Assembly: GCF_003086895.1 (NCBI RefSeq)
Contig: NZ_CP026004.1
Span: forward strand, 3,614,674 to 3,678,673
Length of the DNA stretch: 64,000 nucleotides
From: Stenotrophomonas sp. ESTM1D_MKCIP4_1
GTDB taxonomy: Bacteria; Pseudomonadota; Gammaproteobacteria; Xanthomonadales; Xanthomonadaceae
Direction of reading: 5' to 3'
Shown here: positions 1-9,932 of the stretch, piece by piece
How positions within the stretch are numbered: the first letter of the stretch is position 1
Layout of the letters: every line of letters starts with the position of its first letter
Position numbers and translations under genes: made by a program
Notes under the pieces: model-generated
The model's database searches: none
What the model was told of the DNA's origin: nothing
The model's input: only the letters and a program-made list of their open reading frames with translations

Positions 1-698
1 CCACCGCGGCGCTGGCCGCCGCCCTCGCCGCCACCTCCGCGCATGCGGTGGAGGCCACCGAGGCGCGCCAGGGCGTGACCCTGCACTACCGCGATGCCAC
101 CGATGCGCTGGCCGCTCCGGTACGCGCCCGCATCATCGAGACGTTCTTTTCGGCCTACCTGCGCGAACGCGCTGATTTCCACCCGACGGCACCGACCCAG
201 GTCGGCATTGTGATCGACCCCGGGTATGACGGCGTGGCCTATGTGGGGGAAAAGGAGAAAGCGGCCACCATCACCATCAATCCGGGCTGGCTGGCCAAGC
301 ACCCGGATGACGTGGATCTGGTGACCCACGAAGCGATGCACATCGTGCAGGGCTACCCCAGCTATGGCGACCAGCAGGTACCGGGGTGGCTGGTGGAAGG
401 CATTGCCGATTACGCGCGCGACCGCTATGGCGTGGACAACGCCGCCGCAGGCTGGGCGTTGCCGTCGGTGGTCAAGGTGGGGCATTCCTTCGACAGCGGC
501 TACCGCGTGACCGGCGCATTCCTGAAGTGGGCCGAGGGTGAACACCCTGGCCTGGTGCTGGCCCTGGACTCCGCCCTGCGCACTGGGCGATATACCCCGG
601 CGCTGTGGCAGGCCCGCACCGGCAAGGCATTGCCTGCACTGTGGAGCACGTACGCGGGGCCGCGCATGGAGGCGCCGGCACAGGGCGGCAAGCGCTGA
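1..698 (+). CDS. secreted BSP-family zinc metalloprotease-like protein (5' end outside window)
   Basis: The frame is already open at base 3 and reads an Ala/Leu-rich hydrophobic stretch ending Ala-His-Ala just before a GTG at 48. This is the tail of a Sec signal peptide, so the true start lies left of the window. The mature part resembles the plant/bacterial basic secretory protein family (PF04450). The zinc signature HEAMH (HExxH) lies near 330-345, followed by the family-typical GWLVEGIADYARDRYG. By family it would be a secreted peptidase acting in the periplasm or outside the cell; the substrate is unknown. It ends in TGA just before a REP pair. Family assignment is fairly sure; peptidase activity is inferred from the motif. 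Confidence 0.8.
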   Translation, partial: TAALAAALAATSAHAVEATEARQGVTLHYRDATDALAAPVRARIIETFFSAYLRERADFHPTAPTQVGIVIDPGYDGVAYVGEKEKAATITINPGWLAKHPDDVDLVTHEAMHIVQGYPSYGDQQVPGWLVEGIADYARDRYGVDNAAAGWALPSVVKVGHSFDSGYRVTGAFLKWAEGEHPGLVLALDSALRTGRYTPALWQARTGKALPALWSTYAGPRMEAPAQGGKR

Positions 699-703
699 CC
701 GCT

Positions 704-780
704 GGGTAGAGCCGGCCGCTGGCCGGCTGCTGCCGCAGATCGAACGGTGTGGGATTGCCGGCCAGCGGCCGGCACTACCC
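704..780. repeat. SMAG-type REP pair (inverted)
   Basis: Two GTAG-headed palindromes face each other: GTAGAGCCGGCCGCTGGCC on the left, and on the right GCCGGCCAGCGGCCGGC followed by ACTAC. This is the S. maltophilia SMAG/REP architecture. It lies between the converging protease and maeB genes. Confidence 0.8.
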
Positions 781-801
781 GTTTCCGCTTCGCGGAAACA
801 G

Positions 802-825
802 AAACGCGCCCCGTGGGGCGCGTTT
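802..825 (-). terminator. rho-independent terminator of maeB (bidirectional hairpin)
   Basis: A near-perfect GC hairpin (ACGCGCCCC / GGGGCGCGT) with flanking A and T runs lies 26 bases downstream of the maeB stop. A second small hairpin, GTTTCCGC/GCGGAAAC, lies at 781-799. Confidence 0.75.
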
Positions 826-850
826 CTGCAGCTGTCGCTGGAACGAAGGC

Positions 851-3142
851 TTACGCCTTCTTTTCCGCTTCCAGCTGCTTGCGGATCTGCGCATCCACCG
901 CGGCAATGGCGGTCATGTTCAGGATCCGACGCGAGGTCGCGCTGGTGGTGAGGATGTGCACCGGCTTATTCACTCCCATCAGGATCGGACCAATCGCCAC
1001 GCCATCGGTGAACACGCGCACCAGGTTGTAGGCGATGTTGGCCGCTTCCAGGTTCGGCAGCACGAACAGGTTGGCCCGGCCCTGCAGGGTCGAACCCGGC
1101 AGCAGCTTCTGGCGCAGCGCTTCGTCCCACGCGGTGTCGCCCTGCATTTCGCCATCCACGTTCAGACGCGGGTTGCGCTTGAGCAGCAGCTCACGCACCT
1201 GGCGCATCTTCAGCGCATCCTTGGAATCATGGCTGCCGAAGTTGGAGTGCGACAGCAGCGCCACCTTCGGCTCGATGCCGAACAGCTTCATGCGGTAGGC
1301 GGCCTGCAGGGTCGCCTCGCACAGCTGCTCGGCGGTCGGGTCTTCCTGCACGTGGGTGTCCACGAAGAAGAACACGCCCTGCTGGTTGATCACGCCGGTC
1401 ATCGCCGAGGTCGAGGTGACCTTCGATTCCAGCGGCAGCACGCTGCGCACGTAACCCAGCTTCTTGTGGAAGCGGCCGACGATGCCGGTCAGCATCGCAT
1501 CGGCTTCACCACGCGCGACCATCACGGCGGCAATCAGGGTCGGGCGCGAACGCATCAGGTTCTTCGCTGCGGCCACGGTCACGCCGCGGCGGCCGGTCAG
1601 GCCGTGGTAGTACTGCCAGTACTCGTTGAAGCGCGGGTCGTCATTGATGTTGGTGACTTCAATGTTCTCGCCGATCTTCAGGCGCAGGCCGAGGCGCTCG
1701 ATGCGCGATTCGATGACTTCCGGGCGGCCGATCAGGATCGGGTGCGCCAGACCGTCATCGACCACGTTCTGCACGGCCTGCAGCACCACCTCTTCTTCAC
1801 CTTCGGCGTAGACCACGCGCTGCTTGTCGCTGCGCGCACGGTCGTAGACCGGCTTCATCATCAGGCTGGTGCGGTAGACGAACTGGGCCAGCTTGTCGCG
1901 GTAGGCACCCATGTCGGCGATCGGACGGGCGGCCACGCCCGAATCCATCGCAGCCTGGGCCACGGCGGCCGACAGTTCCACCAGCAGGCGGCGGTCGAAC
2001 GGACGCGGAATCAGGTATTCACGGCCGAAGCTCGGGGTGTCGCCGCCATAGGCCGAGCCCATGTCGGTGGCCGCGCGGCGGGCCAGCGCGGCGATGGCGC
2101 GCACGCAGGCGATCTTCATTTCCTCGTTGATCGCGGTGGCGCCCACGTCCAGCGCGCCGCGGAACAGGTACGGGAAGCACAGCACGTTGTTGACCTGGTT
2201 CGGGTAGTCCGAACGGCCGGTGCCGATGATCGCGTCCGGACGCGCAGCGCGCGCCACTTCCGGCATGATTTCCGGGGTCGGGTTGGCCAGAGCGAAGATG
2301 ACCGGGTCCGGCGCCATGGTCTTGACCATCTCTGCGGTCAGGATGCCCGGTGCCGACAGGCCCAGGAAAATGTCCGCGCCGTCCACGATCTCGGCCAGGG
2401 TGCGCTTGTCGGTGTCGCGCGCATAGCGCTGCTTTTCCGGGTCCAGGTCGGTACGACCGGTGTGGATGACGCCCTCGCGGTCGAAGGCCAGGATGTTCTC
2501 CGGCTTCAGGCCCAGCTGCACCAGCATGTTCACGCAGGAAACGCCGGCCGCGCCCATGCCCGTGGTGGCCAGCTTCACCTCTTCGATCTTCTTGCCGGTG
2601 ATGGCCATGGCGTTGAGCACCGCTGCACCGACGATGATCGCCGTGCCGTGCTGGTCGTCATGGAACACCGGGATCTTCATGCGCTCGCGCAGCTTGCGCT
2701 CGACCACGAAGCATTCCGGGGCCTTGATGTCTTCCAGGTTGATGCCGCCGAAGGTCGGCTCCAGCGAGGCGATGATGTCGACCAGCTTGTCCGGGTCGGT
2801 CTCGTCCACCTCGATATCGAACACATCGATGCCGGCGAACTTCTGGAACAGCACGCCCTTGCCTTCCATGACCGGCTTGCCGGCCAGCGCACCGATGTTG
2901 CCCAGGCCCAGCACCGCGGTGCCGTTGGAGATGACCGCCACCAGGTTGCCGCGCGCGGTCAGCTCGCTGGCCTGCTGCGGGTCCGCCTTGATTGCTTCAC
3001 AGGCGTATGCAACGCCCGGCGAATACGCCAGCGACAGGTCGCGCTGGGTCAGCATGGGCTTGGTTGCAGAGACCTTGATCTTGCCCGGCGGGGACATCCG
3101 GTGGTAATCGAGGGCGGCCTGTTTGAAATCTTCGTTGGACAT
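851..3142 (-). CDS. maeB: NADP-dependent malic enzyme with C-terminal phosphotransacetylase-like domain
   Basis: Cytoplasmic enzyme that decarboxylates malate to pyruvate with reduction of NADP, linking C4 acids to pyruvate/acetyl-CoA. The 763 residues fit the long MaeB type. An N-terminal malic domain (about 20-150) carries SLAYSPGVA and [20 protein letters not shown]. An NAD(P)-binding domain follows (about 160-390), then a phosphotransacetylase-like domain (about 430-755), which in this family is regulatory and binds acetyl-CoA rather than acting as an enzyme. ATG start; no clear Shine-Dalgarno is visible. It sits next to dctA, so malate import and oxidation are neighbours. NADP rather than NAD preference is inferred from the fused architecture. 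Confidence 0.95.
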   Translation of the reverse strand: MSNEDFKQAALDYHRMSPPGKIKVSATKPMLTQRDLSLAYSPGVAYACEAIKADPQQASELTARGNLVAVISNGTAVLGLGNIGALAGKPVMEGKGVLFQKFAGIDVFDIEVDETDPDKLVDIIASLEPTFGGINLEDIKAPECFVVERKLRERMKIPVFHDDQHGTAIIVGAAVLNAMAITGKKIEEVKLATTGMGAAGVSCVNMLVQLGLKPENILAFDREGVIHTGRTDLDPEKQRYARDTDKRTLAEIVDGADIFLGLSAPGILTAEMVKTMAPDPVIFALANPTPEIMPEVARAARPDAIIGTGRSDYPNQVNNVLCFPYLFRGALDVGATAINEEMKIACVRAIAALARRAATDMGSAYGGDTPSFGREYLIPRPFDRRLLVELSAAVAQAAMDSGVAARPIADMGAYRDKLAQFVYRTSLMMKPVYDRARSDKQRVVYAEGEEEVVLQAVQNVVDDGLAHPILIGRPEVIESRIERLGLRLKIGENIEVTNINDDPRFNEYWQYYHGLTGRRGVTVAAAKNLMRSRPTLIAAVMVARGEADAMLTGIVGRFHKKLGYVRSVLPLESKVTSTSAMTGVINQQGVFFFVDTHVQEDPTAEQLCEATLQAAYRMKLFGIEPKVALLSHSNFGSHDSKDALKMRQVRELLLKRNPRLNVDGEMQGDTAWDEALRQKLLPGSTLQGRANLFVLPNLEAANIAYNLVRVFTDGVAIGPILMGVNKPVHILTTSATSRRILNMTAIAAVDAQIRKQLEAEKKA

Positions 3143-3318
3143 CGACGTGGATTAATGAATGGGCAAGGGGGACAGGGGATGATACCCCCGTTGGAGGGCC
3201 TGGACCTGTCGCTATCCTGTCGCAATCATGTTGCGACCGCACAATTCCGTGCCGTATGCGATGGGTCCAGGGACCAGCTTCGGCGCTGCCCATGACAGCC
3301 ATGGGACGCCGTGAAACG

Positions 3319-3355
3319 CTGCGGGGCCGCGTCACTCACGTGACCGGCCCCGCAG
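3319..3355 (-). terminator. probable dctA terminator hairpin
   Basis: Eleven-base arms (CTGCGGGGCCG / CGGCCCCGCAG) form a strong hairpin 15 bases past the dctA stop. The T run is weak (GCGTTT on the transcribed side), so efficiency is uncertain. Confidence 0.6.
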
Positions 3356-3370
3356 TACCACACATCTGGA

Positions 3371-4714
3371 TCAGCCCTTGGCCGGCAGTGCCTCCGGCAC
3401 GGCGTCGACCGGTGCCGGCAGCTCGCTCTCGCGGCCATCCAGCGCCAGCTTCAGGCGGTCACGGTCCAGCGCGCCTTCCCAGCGCGACACCACCACGGTG
3501 GCCACCGCATTGCCGATGAAGTTGGTCAGCGAGCGGCATTCGCTCATGAAGCGGTCCACGCCCAGGATCAGTGCCATGCCGGCCACCGGCACTTCCGGCA
3601 CCACGGCCAGGGTGGCGGCCAGGGTGATGAAGCCGGCCCCGGTGACGCCGGCCGCGCCCTTTGAGCTGAGCATGGCGACCAGCAGCAGGGCGATCTGGTG
3701 GCCCAGGGTCAGTTCGGTATTGGTGGCCTGGGCGATGAACAGCGCGGCCAGGGTCATGTAGATGTTGGTGCCGTCCAGGTTGAACGAGTAGCCGGTGGGG
3801 ACCACCAGGCCGACCACCGACTTGCTGCAACCGGCGCGTTCCATCTTCTCCATCAGCGACGGCAGCGCCGATTCGGAGGACGAGGTACCCAGCACCAGCA
3901 GCAGTTCGGCCTTCAGGTAGCGGGCCAGCTTGAACACCGAGAACCCGCACAGGCGGCAGACCACGCCCAGGATGACGGCCACGAACAGGAAAGCGGTGAG
4001 GTAGAACGAACCCACCAGCCAGGCCAGGTTGATCAGCGAACCGACACCGTACTTGCCGATGGTGAAGGCGATGGCACCGAAGGCACCGATCGGGGCGGCC
4101 TTCATCAGGATGTGCACCAGCTTGAACACCGGAGCGACCAGCGCTTCCAGGAAGTTCACGATCGGCTTGCCCTTCTCACCCACCGAGGCCAGCGCGATGC
4201 CGAACAGCACGGCCACGAACAGCACCTGCAGGATGTTGCCATCGACGAAGGCGCTGATCAGGGTCTTCGGGATGACGTCCATCAGGAAGCCGACCAGGGT
4301 CAGGTCATGCGACTTCTCCACGTAGCTGTGGACCGCGGTCTGGTCCAGCTCGGCCGGGTTGATGTTCATGCCCGCGCCCGGCTGCACCACGTGCGCCACG
4401 ATCATGCCGACGATCAGGGCCAGGGTGGAGAAGAACAGGAAGTAGGCCATCGCCTTGGCGAAGACCCGGCCCACCGTACGCAGGTGGGTCATGCCGGAAA
4501 TGCCGGTGACGATGGTCAGGAAGATGACCGGCGCGATGATCATCTTCACCAGGTTGATGAAGGCATCGCCCAGCGGCTTCATCTTCTCGCCGATCAGCGG
4601 CTCGTAGTGGCCGAGGACGGCGCCCAGGATGATCGCCACGATCACCTGGAAATACAGTTGGCGGTACAGCGGCAACGGCTTGCTGGGCACCGGTGCGGTG
4701 GTCGGGATGTGCAT
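3371..4714 (-). CDS. dctA: C4-dicarboxylate:cation symporter DctA
   Basis: Inner-membrane importer of succinate, fumarate and malate driven by H+ or Na+ (DAACS family). At 447 residues it has the usual DctA length. The start at 4714 is preferred because GGAG lies 8 bases upstream and the protein then begins [20 protein letters not shown], a DctA-like N terminus; the frame is open further upstream but reads as low-complexity shadow. The serine-rich re-entrant loop ([16 protein letters not shown]), the substrate/cation motif [13 protein letters not shown] and [12 protein letters not shown] are all intact. A porin and a sensor kinase are transcribed divergently from it, which suggests this is their target system. 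Confidence 0.95.
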   Translation of the reverse strand: MHIPTTAPVPSKPLPLYRQLYFQVIVAIILGAVLGHYEPLIGEKMKPLGDAFINLVKMIIAPVIFLTIVTGISGMTHLRTVGRVFAKAMAYFLFFSTLALIVGMIVAHVVQPGAGMNINPAELDQTAVHSYVEKSHDLTLVGFLMDVIPKTLISAFVDGNILQVLFVAVLFGIALASVGEKGKPIVNFLEALVAPVFKLVHILMKAAPIGAFGAIAFTIGKYGVGSLINLAWLVGSFYLTAFLFVAVILGVVCRLCGFSVFKLARYLKAELLLVLGTSSSESALPSLMEKMERAGCSKSVVGLVVPTGYSFNLDGTNIYMTLAALFIAQATNTELTLGHQIALLLVAMLSSKGAAGVTGAGFITLAATLAVVPEVPVAGMALILGVDRFMSECRSLTNFIGNAVATVVVSRWEGALDRDRLKLALDGRESELPAPVDAVPEALPAKG

Positions 4715-5043
4715 GGCGGACTCCGGAAGGGGAGAGTTCTGGCGCGAACGATCCCCGCTGTGCAGGGACCGCCTCCGTGGAACTGGTGGCAGGCCCGGCA
4801 CGGCGTGGCGGGTGGTGCAACCAATGGACGCCTTTGTACGCGCCGGGCACGCCGGCGCAGATAACCTATTGGTACTAGCCCCCCGGTTCAGGTGGCTCGG
4901 ATGCCTACACTGGCGCCGCACCGCCTGTCCCGGGAACGGCCGATGGCCCGACCTGAACGATCGGGCGCCCCCTGCGAAAGTTCCGGCCATTGCGGCCGCT
5001 GTTGTCCTGTCCACACGCATCCGAGAGAGAGAGCCGCACCACC
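4715..5043. other. divergent control region between dctA and the porin gene
   Basis: These 329 bases hold no gene I can support. They must contain the dctA promoter and the porin promoter. An A/T-rich island at about 4860-4880 (ATAACCTATTGGTACTAG) stands out from its GC-rich surroundings and could be a promoter or regulator site, for example for the LuxR-type regulator encoded at 9.9 kb. I could not find a convincing sigma-54 -24/-12 element. Confidence 0.5.
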
Positions 5044-6210
5044 ATGCGCCCCATTCCGACCCTGCTGGCCCTGTCGCTGGCCGCCCTGCCCGCCTTCGCC
5101 TCCGCCGCCGATTTCGACAACTGGCCGACCAAGTACGCCTTCAGCGACGGCACCGAACTGGCTGCCACGGCCAACATCGCCTACGACTACAACGACTTTT
5201 CCACGGGCAGCGGCATCGAAGACGATGACGCCGTGCGCCGCAAGGAATTCGGCGCCACGCTGAAGAAGAAGGGCGTGTATGACGCGATGGTCTACTACGA
5301 CTTCCAGTCCGATACCTGGCTGGACGTGTTCGTGCGTTTCGAGAGCAAGGCCTTCTTCGGCCGTGACGTCGGCCGCTTCCGCTTCGGCTACATGAAGACC
5401 CCGGTCGGCCTGGACGCCAACACCTCCTCGCGCGCCGGCAGCTTCCTGGAAACCGCGCTGCCCGTGCAGGCCTTCTACGCAGGCCGCCGCACCGGCGTGG
5501 AGTGGGTGCTGGAGCGCCCGCAATACCTGCTGCAGGCTGGCGCCTACGGTGGCAAGGACCTGCAGGGTGACAACCCGGGCACCACCCAGGCCGTGCGCGC
5601 GGTCTGGACCCCGGTCAAGGCACCGGGCGATGTGGTCCACCTGGGCCTGGCCTATTCGCAGGAAAACCCGCGCGGCTACAGCGACGGCCGTGATGTGCAC
5701 CATGAAGCCAGCGCCCGCCTGCGTGCGCGCCCGGAAGCCGGCCTGACCGACATCCGCCTGGTCGACTCCGGCGCCCTGGTGACCGCCGACCAGATCCGCC
5801 GTACCGGCCTGGAAGGCATCTGGATCCGCGGTCCGTTCTCGCTGCAGGCCGAAGCCCTGCAGGCCACGGTGACCCGCAAGGGCCTGCCCGACTACACCGG
5901 CAATGGCGAGTACGCCATGGCCAGCTGGGTGCTGACCGGCGAATCGCGCCCGTACAACGCCGGCGCGGTGGCCAACATCAAGCCGGCCCACAGCTACGGC
6001 GCGGTCGAGCTGCTGGCCCGCTACAGCCGCCTGGACCTGGATGACGGCAGCATCCTCGGCGGCCGCCAGCACGACCTGACCGTGGGCGCCAACTGGTACC
6101 TGACCAGCCACTTCAAGTTCCAGGCGAACTACGTGAAGGTCGATGCCAGCCGCCGTGGCGTGCACAGCACCCCGGAAATCTTTGAACTGCGCGCGCAGAT
6201 GCACTTCTGA
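5044..6210 (+). CDS. OprP/OprO-type outer-membrane porin
   Basis: Predicted outer-membrane beta-barrel channel of the phosphate-selective porin O/P family. A 20-residue Sec signal peptide ([20 protein letters not shown]) is followed by alternating short beta strands, and the chain ends in an aromatic residue (MHF), as barrel proteins do. The ATG at 5044 follows an AGAGAGAG stretch and gives a clean signal peptide; an upstream in-frame ATG at 4990 does not. The mature protein is 388 residues before processing. The gene is divergent from dctA and 68 bases upstream of a sensor kinase, so it more likely passes organic acids than phosphate (inference). It is related to the porin at 13977. Confidence 0.85.
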   Translation: MRPIPTLLALSLAALPAFASAADFDNWPTKYAFSDGTELAATANIAYDYNDFSTGSGIEDDDAVRRKEFGATLKKKGVYDAMVYYDFQSDTWLDVFVRFESKAFFGRDVGRFRFGYMKTPVGLDANTSSRAGSFLETALPVQAFYAGRRTGVEWVLERPQYLLQAGAYGGKDLQGDNPGTTQAVRAVWTPVKAPGDVVHLGLAYSQENPRGYSDGRDVHHEASARLRARPEAGLTDIRLVDSGALVTADQIRRTGLEGIWIRGPFSLQAEALQATVTRKGLPDYTGNGEYAMASWVLTGESRPYNAGAVANIKPAHSYGAVELLARYSRLDLDDGSILGGRQHDLTVGANWYLTSHFKFQANYVKVDASRRGVHSTPEIFELRAQMHF

Positions 6211-6278
6211 TCCCTTCCACGGACCAGAAACCGGCGGGCGTGCATGCCACGCCCGCCGGCCCTGCGTAGACTGCCGCC

Positions 6279-8927
6279 ATGTACTGGCTCAGCCGCCACC
6301 GGATGCTGTTGCTGACCATCGCCGTGATGGTCGGCGGCACGGTGCTGTGCGCGATCATCGCCGGCCATCTGGCCTGGCGGCGCGCGCTGGCTGCCGAGAG
6401 CAACCAGGTGCAGCGCCAGTTGCAGCTGTACGGCCAGGGCCTGCAGCAGCGCATCGACCGCTTCGGCACCCTGCCGCAGGTGATGGCGCTGGACCCGGAC
6501 CTGCTGCAGGCGCTGCGCACACCGCTGACGGCGGCTGAACGCCAGCGCCTGAACCTCAAGCTGCAGCGCGCCAACCAGGTCACGCGTACCTCGACCCTGA
6601 CACTGGTCGGCCGCAATGGCGTTGCAGTGGCCGCAAGCAACTGGAATGAGCCGGCCAGCAACGTGGGCGAGGACTACGCCTACCGCCCCTACTACCAGCA
6701 GGCGATGGCCCATGGCCGGGGCCGCTTCTACGGCATCGGCATGACCACCAACGTGCCCGGCTACTTCATGTCCGAGGCCATTGTCGATGGCGATGGGCAG
6801 CGCATCGGCGTGATCGTCATCAAGATCGAGCTGTCGGCGCTGGAGCAGGAATGGCTGGGCAGCCCGGATGTGGTGCTGGCCAGTGACAACCACGATGTGG
6901 TGTTCCTGGCCAACCGCGATGCCTGGCGCTACCGGCTGCTGCGCCCGCTGGGGGCCGAGGAACGCCGCGAGATGCTCGATGCCCGCCAGTATGCGGACCG
7001 TTCGCTGCAGCCGTTGCGCGTGCGTACCGAGGACGTGCTGGCCGACGGTGGACGGATGGTGCGCCTGCTCGATCCGGCGCTGCCGCAGGCCATGCTGTGG
7101 CAGACCCTGCCGCTGCGCGATGAAGACTGGAGCCTGCACCTGCTGCACGATGCCGGTGGTGCCGCCAGTGCCGGCCGGGCCGCCGCCATGGCCGGTGCCG
7201 CCGTGTGGATGGCATTGGGGTTCCTGACCCTGTTCGTGCAGCAGCGGCAGCGCCTGTCGCGGCACCGCCAACGCAGCCGCAGCGAACTGGAAACCCTGCT
7301 CAAGCAGCACGCGCAGGAGCTGCGAACCGCCCAGGATGGCCTGCTGCAGGCCGCCACCGATGCCGACAGCGGGCTCAGCCGCAGCCTGGAGCACCTGCCG
7401 CAGGGTGTGGTGATCATCGACCGCGAATTGCGCCTGGTGGCGTGGAATTCGCGCTACATCGAACTGTTCCGCTTCCCGCAGGGGCTGGTGCGGGTGGGCC
7501 GGCCCATCGAAGAACTGTTCCGCTTCAATGCCCGCCGTGGCCTGCTTGGCCCCGGCCCCATCGACGATGCCATCGAGCGCCGCCTGAACCATCTGCGCAG
7601 CGGCCGCCCGCACATGCGCGAAAGCGAGAAGGACGACGGCACCGTGCTTGAGATCCGCGGCAACCCGTTGCCCGATGGCGGCTTCGTCACCAGCTATGCG
7701 GACATCACCAGCTACAAGAACGCTGCGCGTGAACTGCGCTCGCTGGCCGACGCACTGGAACACCGCGTGGCCGAGCGTACCCACGACCTGGACGAGGCGC
7801 GCCGCGAGGCCGTGCAGGCCAACCGCTACAAGACCCGTTTCGTCGCATCGGCCGTGCACGACCTGCTGCAGCCGCTCAATGCGGCGCGCATGTTCGTTTC
7901 GGTGCTGCGCGCGCGCTTGAGTGGCGAAGCACGCGAACTCAGCGAGCATGTCGATGCCGCACTGGCTGCGCAGGACGCCATCCTCAACAGCCTGCTGGAC
8001 ATCTCCCGGCTGGAATCGGGTTCGCTGCAGACCCGCGTGCGTGCCTTCGCCCTGTCGCCACTGCTGGAAACCCTGGCGCGCGAATTCGGCATCGCCGCGC
8101 AGAGCCGCGGCCTGCAGCTGCACTGGGTCGACACCCGCGCAGTGGTGGTGAGTGATGAAGCACTGCTGCGCCGCATCCTGCAGAACTTCCTGTCCAATGC
8201 CCTGCGCTACACCCCGCGTGGTCGCGTGCTGATCGGCTGCCGCCGCGTGGGCGACCAGCTGCGCATCGAAGTGCACGACCAGGGCCCAGGCATTCCGGAG
8301 AGCCTGCAGGGCGAGATCTTCGAGGAATTCCGCCGCCTGAACGATGGCGTCGAACAGGAACGGGGCGCGGGCCTGGGGCTGGCCATCGTCGAGCGTATCG
8401 GCCGCCTGCTCGGGCACCGCATCAGTCTGCAATCCACCCTGGGCAAGGGCAGCGTGTTCGCGGTGAGCGTGGCACTGGGCCATGCCGACGATGTGGCCGC
8501 GCCGGCACCGCCGCCCGTGGTGGCCGCCGAACCATCCGACGACAGCCCACTGCGCCAATGCCGGGTCTGGAGCATCGATGATGATCCGCGCGTGTGTGCC
8601 GCCACCCGCGCGCTGCTGGAGCGCTGGGGCTGCAACGTCGAGCTGGCCGATGGCCCGCAGGGCGCGCTGGAAATCGCCAGTGCACTGAACGTGCCGCAGT
8701 TGCTGCTGCTGGATGTACGCATGGGGCAATGGCACGGCCCGGACCTGTACGAGGCACTGTGCAGATTGTGGCAGGCGCGGCCGCCGGTGATCCTGGTGAC
8801 CGCCGAGCGCGATGAAGCGCTGAAGGCGCACGCCGCCGAACAGGGCTGGGGCTTCCTGCCGAAGCCCGTGCGCCCCCCGGCACTGCGGGCACTGATGACA
8901 CAGATGCTGTTGCGGCACCGCGCGTAG
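6279..8927 (+). CDS. hybrid sensor histidine kinase with dCache, PAS and C-terminal receiver domains
   Basis: Inner-membrane sensor of 882 residues. Order: transmembrane helix (about 7-30), a periplasmic double-Cache-like sensor resembling DctB (about 35-290, with an AYRPYYQQA-type Cache motif), a second helix (about 305-322), a coiled linker, a PAS domain, HisKA (VHDLLQPLNAARMF, phospho-His in VHDLL), HATPase (NFLSNALRY, GAGLGLAIVERI) and a receiver domain with DD and LLLDVRMG. The DctB-like sensor and the flanking dctA and porin genes suggest it senses C4-dicarboxylates or similar acids. Its phosphate probably passes to the LuxR-type regulator at 9933-10580. The TAG stop belongs to a REP element. 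Confidence 0.9.
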   Translation: MYWLSRHRMLLLTIAVMVGGTVLCAIIAGHLAWRRALAAESNQVQRQLQLYGQGLQQRIDRFGTLPQVMALDPDLLQALRTPLTAAERQRLNLKLQRANQVTRTSTLTLVGRNGVAVAASNWNEPASNVGEDYAYRPYYQQAMAHGRGRFYGIGMTTNVPGYFMSEAIVDGDGQRIGVIVIKIELSALEQEWLGSPDVVLASDNHDVVFLANRDAWRYRLLRPLGAEERREMLDARQYADRSLQPLRVRTEDVLADGGRMVRLLDPALPQAMLWQTLPLRDEDWSLHLLHDAGGAASAGRAAAMAGAAVWMALGFLTLFVQQRQRLSRHRQRSRSELETLLKQHAQELRTAQDGLLQAATDADSGLSRSLEHLPQGVVIIDRELRLVAWNSRYIELFRFPQGLVRVGRPIEELFRFNARRGLLGPGPIDDAIERRLNHLRSGRPHMRESEKDDGTVLEIRGNPLPDGGFVTSYADITSYKNAARELRSLADALEHRVAERTHDLDEARREAVQANRYKTRFVASAVHDLLQPLNAARMFVSVLRARLSGEARELSEHVDAALAAQDAILNSLLDISRLESGSLQTRVRAFALSPLLETLAREFGIAAQSRGLQLHWVDTRAVVVSDEALLRRILQNFLSNALRYTPRGRVLIGCRRVGDQLRIEVHDQGPGIPESLQGEIFEEFRRLNDGVEQERGAGLGLAIVERIGRLLGHRISLQSTLGKGSVFAVSVALGHADDVAAPAPPPVVAAEPSDDSPLRQCRVWSIDDDPRVCAATRALLERWGCNVELADGPQGALEIASALNVPQLLLLDVRMGQWHGPDLYEALCRLWQARPPVILVTAERDEALKAHAAEQGWGFLPKPVRPPALRALMTQMLLRHRA

Positions 8928-8981
8928 CGTCGAGCGTGCTCGACTGGGCTGGCAACAGCAGTCGAGCAAGCTCGACTCTAC
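8924..8981. repeat. SMAG-type REP pair, left of the ankyrin gene
   Basis: It begins GTAGCGTCGAGCGTGCTCGA and ends GTCGAGCAAGCTCGACTCTA plus C, so two GTAG palindromes face each other. The GTAG supplies the TAG stop of the kinase. A nearly identical pair lies at 9857-9914. Confidence 0.85.
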
Positions 8982-9014
8982 AATGGAAGCCCCCTTGTGC
9001 CAGGACGGCTATCC

Positions 9015-9851
9015 ATGCCGAAATCCCCAAAGACCGATGTTCCCGCTGACCTGTTTGCTGCTGCATGGGCAGCCAACGCGCAGGCCACGGCGACGCTTCT
9101 TGCAGCGGGCGCGGATGTACACGCCGTGGACGCCCATGGCTTCACCGCGCTGCAGCGCGCGGCCAGCAGTGCCGACCACGCGCCGATGGAAGACACGCTG
9201 GCCACGCTGCGCCTGTTGATCGATGCCGGCAGCCCGCTTGAGCACGAAGCCAATGGCGGACGCACTGCGTTGTACCTGGCGGCCGAATTCTCGCCGGACG
9301 GGCCGGAAGCCGTGCAACTTCTGGTGGATGCCGGCGCACGGCCGGACGTGCGAGACGCACACGGAAACCACGTCGTGGAGAACGCCTGGTCTGCACAGGT
9401 GAAAGCTTTGCTGTGCGCGCTCACGGGCCACGCGCCACCCGAAGCGCCGGTACGCAAACCCGACCGGAAGATGTCCGCCGCTGCCTGGAAACTGGCGCGG
9501 GCAAAGATCGATGCGGCCTTTGCAGCTCTGGAGGCAACGGGCATCGTCACTGGCCACGCGCAGGGGGATACCCAGGACGACGGCCATGACGACACCCACG
9601 AGCGCTTCGTTGAACGCGGCGGTACCGCTGCCGGCCTGAGAGGATTCTGCTTCTATTCCGGCGATGACATGAAACGCGCCAAGCGCACCAGCGATCTGTC
9701 CATCGGCTTCTGGGGCCCGCCCGACAGCGCTGCCATGGAGCGGATCGGGCAGGCCATCGTGGACGCTTTCGCCAGTCTGGGCCTGCCTGCAGAGTGGGAC
9801 GGCACCGAAGGCATGCGCCCCATCATTGATCTGCGTTCCCTCAGCGTCTGA
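9015..9851 (+). CDS. ankyrin-repeat protein with a C-terminal conserved domain
   Basis: A cytoplasmic protein of 278 residues with no signal peptide. Residues about 12-115 carry three ankyrin-like units (DLFAAAWAANAQATATLLAA, GADVHAVDAHGFTALQRAA, NGGRTALYLAAEFSPDG). About 135-278 form a separate globular domain with charged helices and FYSGDDMKRAKRTSDLSIGF, resembling uncharacterised ankyrin-linked domains (DUF6891-like, low certainty). The ATG at 9015 was chosen over a GTG at 8997 because AGGA precedes it. The gene splits a sensor kinase from its likely response regulator and is bracketed by two almost identical REP pairs, so it may be a late insertion. No specific function can be assigned. 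Confidence 0.75.
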   Translation: MPKSPKTDVPADLFAAAWAANAQATATLLAAGADVHAVDAHGFTALQRAASSADHAPMEDTLATLRLLIDAGSPLEHEANGGRTALYLAAEFSPDGPEAVQLLVDAGARPDVRDAHGNHVVENAWSAQVKALLCALTGHAPPEAPVRKPDRKMSAAAWKLARAKIDAAFAALEATGIVTGHAQGDTQDDGHDDTHERFVERGGTAAGLRGFCFYSGDDMKRAKRTSDLSIGFWGPPDSAAMERIGQAIVDAFASLGLPAEWDGTEGMRPIIDLRSLSV

Positions 9852-9856
9852 CGACT

Positions 9857-9914
9857 GTAGCGTCGAGCTTGCTCGACTGGCATTTCCAGCCCAGTCGAGC
9901 AAGCTCGACTCTAC
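9857..9914. repeat. SMAG-type REP pair, right of the ankyrin gene
   Basis: It begins GTAGCGTCGAGCTTGCTCGA and ends GTCGAGCAAGCTCGACTCTA plus C, the same family and spacing as the pair at 8924-8981. Confidence 0.85.
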
Positions 9915-9932
9915 AAAAGCAGCAACACAGGG

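Noticed and set aside
749..3295. A long open frame on the plus strand opposite maeB
   Set aside because: It mirrors codon positions of a clear enzyme gene, has His/Arg/Gln-rich composition and no family motifs. It is an effect of high GC on the antisense strand.
4740..4860. A sigma-54 promoter for dctA
   Set aside because: TGGC and TGC words occur but not with the GG-N10-GC spacing, and the nearby regulator is LuxR-type, not NtrC-type.
4860..4885. ATAACCTATTGGTACTAG as a binding site of the LuxR-type regulator
   Set aside because: It stands out by composition only. I found no second copy upstream of another likely target, so it is noted in the control region but not claimed.
6129..8969. A long minus-strand open frame opposite the hybrid kinase
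   Set aside because: The plus strand has complete kinase, PAS and receiver motifs; the antisense frame is a GC shadow.
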